Assembly: GCA_020465985.1 (NCBI GenBank)
Contig: JAANYP010004805.1
Location: 1-64,000 of the forward strand
Direction of reading: 5' to 3'
Source of the DNA: Centrapalus pauciflorus
Taxonomy: Eukaryota; Streptophyta; Magnoliopsida; Asterales; Asteraceae
DNA: 64,000 nucleotides
Positions 58,918 through 64,000 of the stretch are shown in pieces (the first letter of the stretch is position 1; each line of letters opens with the position of its first letter). Made by a program: the position numbers and the translations under genes. The notes under the pieces were generated by a model. It was given only the letters and a program-made list of their open reading frames with translations. It made no database searches and was not told the DNA's origin.

Positions 58918-60172
58918 TGTGAGACCCAAGATTTCTCAAAGGTCTCAAGTCAAGGCCCAGTAGCAACGCAATATCAATCATGAAACTAAGATAAAATTAA
59001 CAGTTGCGGAATAAAAGTTAATTACAATCAGAGATAATTTTTAAGTAATAGGGGCAGACTTCTAGACTATTTCATCAAAGCACAAATGTAAACTAGCCCA
59101 AACCCCAAAGCTCTATCTTTAATCAAGTACCAAGGTATTGGAACAGGTTCTAATGCACTTCAAGCTCTTTCAAGTCCTGACCTATGAACTAGGTCCAGCC
59201 AATCCTTTGCCTTTACCTGAAAAATAATGCAACAACAGGATAAGCTTATTTGCTTAGTGAGAATATAGAATTTCACATTTAACATGCAATTATGAACGCG
59301 GAAGCACATGCACTGCACTCGGCTCATGCACGGCTCAGCTCTATTGCTTATGCACTGCACTAGGCTCATGCACAGCTCAATCTCGAAGGGACATTGGCCA
59401 ATTAATGCTCTTTTGATGCGCGACTTTGCTCAGCTCCCAGTTATAAAACTGTTGTTGCTCTTGAGACTTTTAGACAAATTCATAAGGAATGCTCGGATGA
59501 TGATAAATCCATACACACGCATCATTAGTGGGGATCAGCCACGTACTGGGCTAGCTACCAGTAAAAGCTCTATATGGATATCATCGGAATGCTCAGCTCT
59601 AGCTACCCTCTGTGCTTTCATCACGTAAATCAGCACATCATAAGCCTAACATTAACCCAACACTGAGCAATAGTGATGGTGTTAAGCTTAACAATCAAAT
59701 GACTCGTCAAAGAATCGAATCTAGAAGAATAAATACTCAGCTCAACAAATCATAGTAAATATACTATGATAATATATCAATAAGCTCAAGATCAGAATGC
59801 CAAATAAATCAGAATCATGCAACAAAAGTCTCAATTCACATAATATGCAGTTAAAGTGAAATCTACAACTTACTGTTACTGGTTATTTGTGCACTTTCTG
59901 GCTCTGGCTCTGTTCCTCACAATCTGTAGTGGATTAGATACACTATCTGACTTATGTCAGACTTTCAGATGCTCGCCATTTTGCTTGTTGCTCAATCTGT
60001 TAATAATAATATCAATTCTGATATTTATTAGCTTTGATATCATTTGAATAATAAATTCAATATTTGCTCGTAGGTCTTTAATCTCAAAGTCTCATATCCT
60101 GATTATATGATCATTAATCTCTTTAGAATCTTTCTTTCATTCATTAATTCTCAAAAGATCATTTATATATAA

Positions 60173-60250
<78 letters not shown>

Positions 60251-61241
60251 ATATATATATAATCATCTTGTTATTTATGTGTTGTTTATGTGATTTATTC
60301 AAGATATTAAATTTTAAGGAAGTGTTGTTCGAGTTTAGGAATTAAATTCGAATCATATACATTAAATTCGAACATGTGAACTATTTAAATACTTTAAATT
60401 AGAAGGTGTATGTTAAAGTTGAACACCATAGAATAGCCAAATTCGAAACTCATAACCAAATTCGAACCCATTTCTCGATTTTAATGTCATTTTCGATTTT
60501 AGCTAATAAAATTCGAACATCATGGGTTAAATTCGAAACCCATTCGAATTCAGGAACAAATTCGAGATTTTGGTTCCATTTTAGCTATACTCGAATTTGT
60601 TCTTGGCATCTCGAATTTGTTCATCATTTATATCTTTAAATCTTACATTTTCAAGCCTAAAATCATATATATACTAAATATTAAGCCTAGATTCAATTAT
60701 ATTAAACATATTCTATTTAAATCTTAAGTTATTCTAGCTTTATTCTCATGAAAATGCTAATTTCGAATTTCTAACTTTTAAAACCGAAAATAAGAAACTT
60801 TAAACGTAAAATCTTACCTTGAATTCATACGTAATCGAACATGCAACGGTATAATTTTGTAGTATTCTCCGAGACCTTTCCGATGACATATAAATCTTGA
60901 TAATCCGACGATCGGTTTAGAAGAAATCTTAGAGAGAGAGTAGAGAGAGAAAATTCTAGAGAGAGAGTATGTAGAGAGAGAATCAGATTATCAAATGAAG
61001 TTTAAATTACGTTTATATACTTCAACTAGTTATGTTTGCTATTAACCCGCTATTACTTTCGTATCTTATGTCTCTTTTATTTAATTATCTTAATAATTTA
61101 TTAAATCATAATTTAAATATTTATATAATTTAATTAAAATATTTCAAAACTTTAATTAAATTATAATTCAATTAATGTAATAAATTACATTATGGTTCAA
61201 TAATCAGATATTTAGGATTAGCTAAAAGTTGGGTTGTTACA
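58918..61241 (-). repeat. 5' LTR of the TR-GAG element (2324 bp)
   Basis: Plus strand TGTGAGACCC...GGGTTGTTACA. It is longer than its partner mainly through a (TA)n expansion at 60175-60262. Confidence 0.93.
60175..60262. repeat. (TA)n microsatellite inside the 5' LTR
   Basis: About 85 bp of TA; the partner LTR has only about 35 bp at 54748-54784, so the tract expanded or contracted after insertion. Confidence 0.95.
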
Positions 61242-61246
61242 GAAGT

Positions 61247-62651
61247 CAAGTACCACACATGGGTAGCGAACCCAGTTATGGTTCAAAAGGTAGATGGTAG
61301 CTGGAGAATGTGCATTGACTTCAGAGACCTTAACAAAGCGTGCCCAAAGGATTACTATCCTCTACCGGATTTCGACTGGAAAGTGGAATCCCTAGCAGGT
61401 TCCCATACAAGTGCTTCCTTGATGCTTATAAGGGGTACCACCAGATACAGATGGATGAAAGGGACGAAGACGAAACTGCGTTTCATACTAGTCATGGTAT
61501 TTTCTGCTACACCAAGATGCCTTTCGGCTTGAAAAATGCAGGGGCCACATATCAACGCCTGGTGGACTGGGTGTTTAAAGGTCAGATTGGGAGCAACCTT
61601 GAGGTGTACGGGGACGATATGGTGATTAAGAGCAGGACGGAGGAGACCCTCCTGGAGGATATGGAAGAGACGTTTCAGACAGTAAGAAGGGTTAACATGA
61701 AACTCAACCCGAAGAAATGCACGTTTGGGGTTGAAGAAGGTCATTTCCTAGGACACCTAATAACTAGGGATCCCATCAAAGCTAACCCTAAAAAGGCTCT
61801 TACCATTGCGGACCTGGTGCCACCCACTACTGTCAAGGAGGTTCAAAGTTTAAACGGCAAACTAGCAGCGTTGAGTCGTTTCTTGTCTAAGGCTGCAGAA
61901 AGGTCTCTACCGTTCTTCAAAACACTCAAGGGCACATTGGAAAAGAGTGGCTTCAGATGGACGGCTAACGCAGACAACGCTTACAAAGAGATGAAAAAGA
62001 CAATAACAGAGCTTCCAGCCATTACTGCACTCATTCCCGGCGAGGAGTTGATTATGTACTTAGCAGCTTCCGATGAGACTATAAGCGTCGTTCTATTGGC
62101 CGAGAGGGGTAGGCGGCAGATGCCTGTGTATTTTGTAAGCAGAACGCTACAAGGACCTGAGCTGAATTACCCACCTTTGGAGAAGTTATCCCTAGCCTTG
62201 ATCAATGCTTCTAGGAAGCTGAGGCGCTATTTCCAAGCACACACGGTAGTGAACCTGACGGACCAGCCGATTAGACAGATTCTTCTGAATCCACAGATGT
62301 TAGGTCGCCTGGGAAAATGGGCGATCGAGTTGGGTGAACACAACATTGAGTTCCGACCGATGTCCTCGTATAAGGGACAGGTTCTGGCTGATTTTCTGGC
62401 CGAAATGAATACCATGTTACCCGCAACAACGGTGACGAAGGAGGTGACCGTCTGGAGCTTGTACACGGAAGGGTCGTCTGGGTCGGAAGGCTCGGGAGCT
62501 GGCTTGATTCTGACAGATTCTTATGGAAAAGAGCATACATATGCCCTTCGTTTCAGTTTCAATGCCTCTAACAACGAAGCTGAGTACTGATCTTTACTAG
62601 CTGGCCTGCGTTTCGCTGCTTCTCTAGGGGTAGCAGACCTGCAGGTATACA
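61247..62651 (+). pseudogene. Tat element reverse transcriptase and RNase H, frameshifted
   Basis: RT resumes after the nested element with WRMCIDFRDLNKACPKDYYP, then a frameshift near 61400 leads to a long open frame (61400-62590): GYHQIQMDERDEDETAF, MPFGLKNAGATYQRLVD, the active-site loop as YGDDMVIKS (the family reads YVDD, so Val is Gly), LGHLITRDPIKANPKK, then gypsy RNase H with AASDETISVVLL and YFVSRTLQGPELNY. A second, archaeal-type RNase H starts LYTEGSSGSEGSGAGLIL (Asp of YTDG is Glu) and is cut by TGA at 62588. Both changed residues and the stop indicate loss of activity. Confidence 0.87.
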
Positions 62652-63969
62652 TTGATCCCACTCATGTGGCCAGACACATCGATGTATCAACTAGTAACTA
62701 ATAAAAAATCCTTGCATGTATATGTTGACTCCCAGCTGGTTGCAAATCAGATCAACGGGACGTTCGAAGCAAGGGATAAATCCATGATAGGCTATTTGGC
62801 AGAAGCTAGGCACCTCATGACAAGCTTTTCTAGCTGCAAAATATGTCAAATACCACGAGGTAAGAACAAGAAGGCGGATGTTTTAAGCAAATTGGCAACT
62901 TTAACTTTCGCTCATCTTACTAAAGAGGTTCTTGTAGAAGTACTTGAAGAAAGATCCATAGCAGCTAAGCCGGTCATGGAAATTCAGGAAATGAATCCTA
63001 CCTGGATGACACCCATTTATGAGTACTTGCTAAGTGGCACGTTGCATGGGGATGAAGGAGAATCCAGAAAGATTCGGATCAAGGTGCCTCGCTTTACCAT
63101 CAAGGACGGCATTATGTACCGCAGGTCGTACCTGGGCCCTTGGTTTCGATGCGTAAGACCCGCTCAAGCCACCAATATCATCCAGGAGATGCAAGAAGGT
63201 TCGTGTGCATCCATTCAGGTGCAAGGGAGATAGTCGTAAAAATACTTTGGATGGGGTATTATTGGCCCCATATGAAGAAAGACGTGGAGGAAGAAGTTAG
63301 AAAGTGTTCATCATGCCAAATACATGCTCCAATAGCTAGAAAACCACAGCATAAGCTAGTCCCTATCACCTCATCGTGGCCATTCGTGAAGTGTGGAATC
63401 GACATAGTGGGACGTTTCCTGAGGCACCTGGGAAAGTCAAATTCCTTTTGGTGGCAGTCGATTATTTCTCCAAGTGGGTGGAAGCGAAGCCTTTAGCAAC
63501 GATTTCTGGAAAGCATGTACGCAATTTCGTCTGGGAGCACATTGTATGTCGCTTCGGTATCCCCAGAGTAATGGTCAGTGACAATGGTAAGCAATTCGCC
63601 GAGGAGCCATTCAAATCCGGGTGTGAAGAATTGAGCATTGAACAACATTTCACCTCGGTGGCCCACCCACAAGCAAATGGCCAGGCGGAGGTGGCTAACA
63701 GAGAGGTACTTAAAGGTTTAAAGGCACGCCTGGGCGCCTGTCGAACTGGATGGGTAGATGAACTCCCTAATGTCTTACGGGGATTACGCACCACACCCAA
63801 GATCAGCACGGGTGAAACGCCTTTCTGTTTAGTGTATGGATCCGAGGCAGTATTACCCGCGGAAATCAGCGTCCCATTACCCCGGGTAATCACTTTCACC
63901 GAACAAGACAATGAAGAACAAAGGCGTCTAGACCTAGACTTGCTAATGGAAAAAATGGAGCTAGCTTAG
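62652..63969 (+). pseudogene. Tat element second RNase H end and integrase, frameshifted
   Basis: 62652-63233 continues the second RNase H in a new frame (LHVYVDSQLVANQINGTFEA, GKNKKADVLSKLAT). After a frameshift near 63190 the integrase zinc region follows (HSGAREIVVKILWMGYYWPH, CSSCQIHAP). Another shift near 63440 leads to the core (63376-63969) with all three catalytic residues: VAVDYFSKW, MVSDNGKQF, and Glu in PQANGQAEVANRE. It ends at a TAG (63967-63969) beyond which the same frame continues to the window edge. Confidence 0.85.
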
Positions 63970-64000
63970 GTGAAACAAGTCGTCGTGAAAGCAAGAATGA

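Larger units (their letters stand above)
53498..61241 (-). mobile_element. Non-autonomous LTR retrotransposon with gag only (TR-GAG type), nested in the Tat RT
   Basis: LTRs 53498-55773 and 58918-61241 are near identical (a few percent different by eye). Perfect 5-bp duplication GAAGT at 53493-53497 and 61242-61246. The primer site TGGTATCAGAGCAATAG is next to the right LTR, so the element reads on the minus strand. The interior is only 3.1 kb, with an intact gag and no protease, RT or integrase; only a possible pol tail remains near the 3' LTR. This fits the described class of terminal-repeat retrotransposons with a gag domain. It must move using another element's enzymes. Confidence 0.9.
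50231..64000 (+). mobile_element. Degenerate Tat-type Ty3/gypsy retrotransposon, running off the right edge
   Basis: 5' LTR 50231-50790, primer-site region, gag, protease, RT, RNase H with a second archaeal-type RNase H, and integrase, in Ty3/gypsy order. The extra RNase H (LYTEGSSGSEGSGAGLIL) marks the Tat lineage. Insertion split a hAT transposase gene; its 5-bp duplication would start GAGAT (50226-50230), but the other side is outside the window. A 7.7-kb LTR element sits inside it at 53498-61241. Stops and frameshifts occur in every domain. Confidence 0.85.

Noticed and set aside
53876..59628. Repeated ORF with MHCTRLMHGSALLLMHCTRL here and at 59308-59628
   Set aside because: It lies in both LTRs of the TR-GAG element on the antisense strand and reflects a short GCACTGCACTAGGCTCAT repeat, not a gene.

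Overview
The window is plant nuclear DNA made almost entirely of transposable elements. No intact host gene, rRNA, tRNA or CRISPR array was found. AT-rich spacers, long (TA)n tracts, Ty1/copia and Ty3/gypsy elements, MITEs and a Helitron carrying intron-containing fragments of plant genes all point to a flowering plant. The repeated near-palindrome ACTCGCCGAGT / ACTCGGCGAGTT (31.28-31.4 kb and 39.0-39.2 kb) is, from memory, typical of lettuce (Lactuca, Asteraceae) repeats, so the genus is an inference.

Layout. (1) 1-13293: a young Sirevirus-like Ty1/copia element on the minus strand, cut by the left window edge, with gag, pol (one in-frame stop) and an extra 1260-codon ORF that has its own TATA box. 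(2) 13294-23616: a chain of non-autonomous elements (A-G) separated by (TA)n tracts and sharing a terminal motif close to GGTTCAA-TGAG-ACC next to TA. They resemble TA-microsatellite-associated (Micron-like) MITEs, and other MITEs are nested inside them. (3) 23979-30131: a complete-looking Helitron (5' TC, 3' hairpin plus CTAG) inserted in a (TA)n tract. It carries decayed exon-intron pieces of a MAP3K-epsilon kinase, a FatA acyl-ACP thioesterase, UPF1, an antisense LIM-domain (WLIM) gene and one unrecognised Gln/Met-rich gene. (4) 30132-36117: non-coding sequence with a probable gypsy solo LTR (candidate 31658-35165) that contains a 41-bp x6 and a 144-bp x6 tandem array. (5) 36118-40652: second copies of TA-linked families E and G, a MULE-type MITE with a 9-bp duplication and a visible paralogous empty site, and a second MITE copy split by a 1.58-kb solo LTR. 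(6) 40653-48971: a G-poor minisatellite, several small MITEs, and a degraded copia element (42990-46815, 5-bp duplication) inside a Tourist-like MITE. (7) 48972-50230: a broken hAT transposase. (8) 50231-64000: a degenerate Tat-type Ty3/gypsy element (extra RNase H) interrupting the hAT gene. It is itself interrupted at 53498-61241 by a non-autonomous gag-only LTR element (TR-GAG type) with a perfect 5-bp duplication.

The coding sequences are transposition genes at different stages of decay. The nesting gives a relative history: hAT, then the Tat element, then the TR-GAG element; and Tourist-like MITE, then copia-2. The Sirevirus is recent by LTR identity (about 6 substitutions and 2 indels in 847 compared bases, counted by eye). 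All element and family assignments come from reading motifs, not from database searches.
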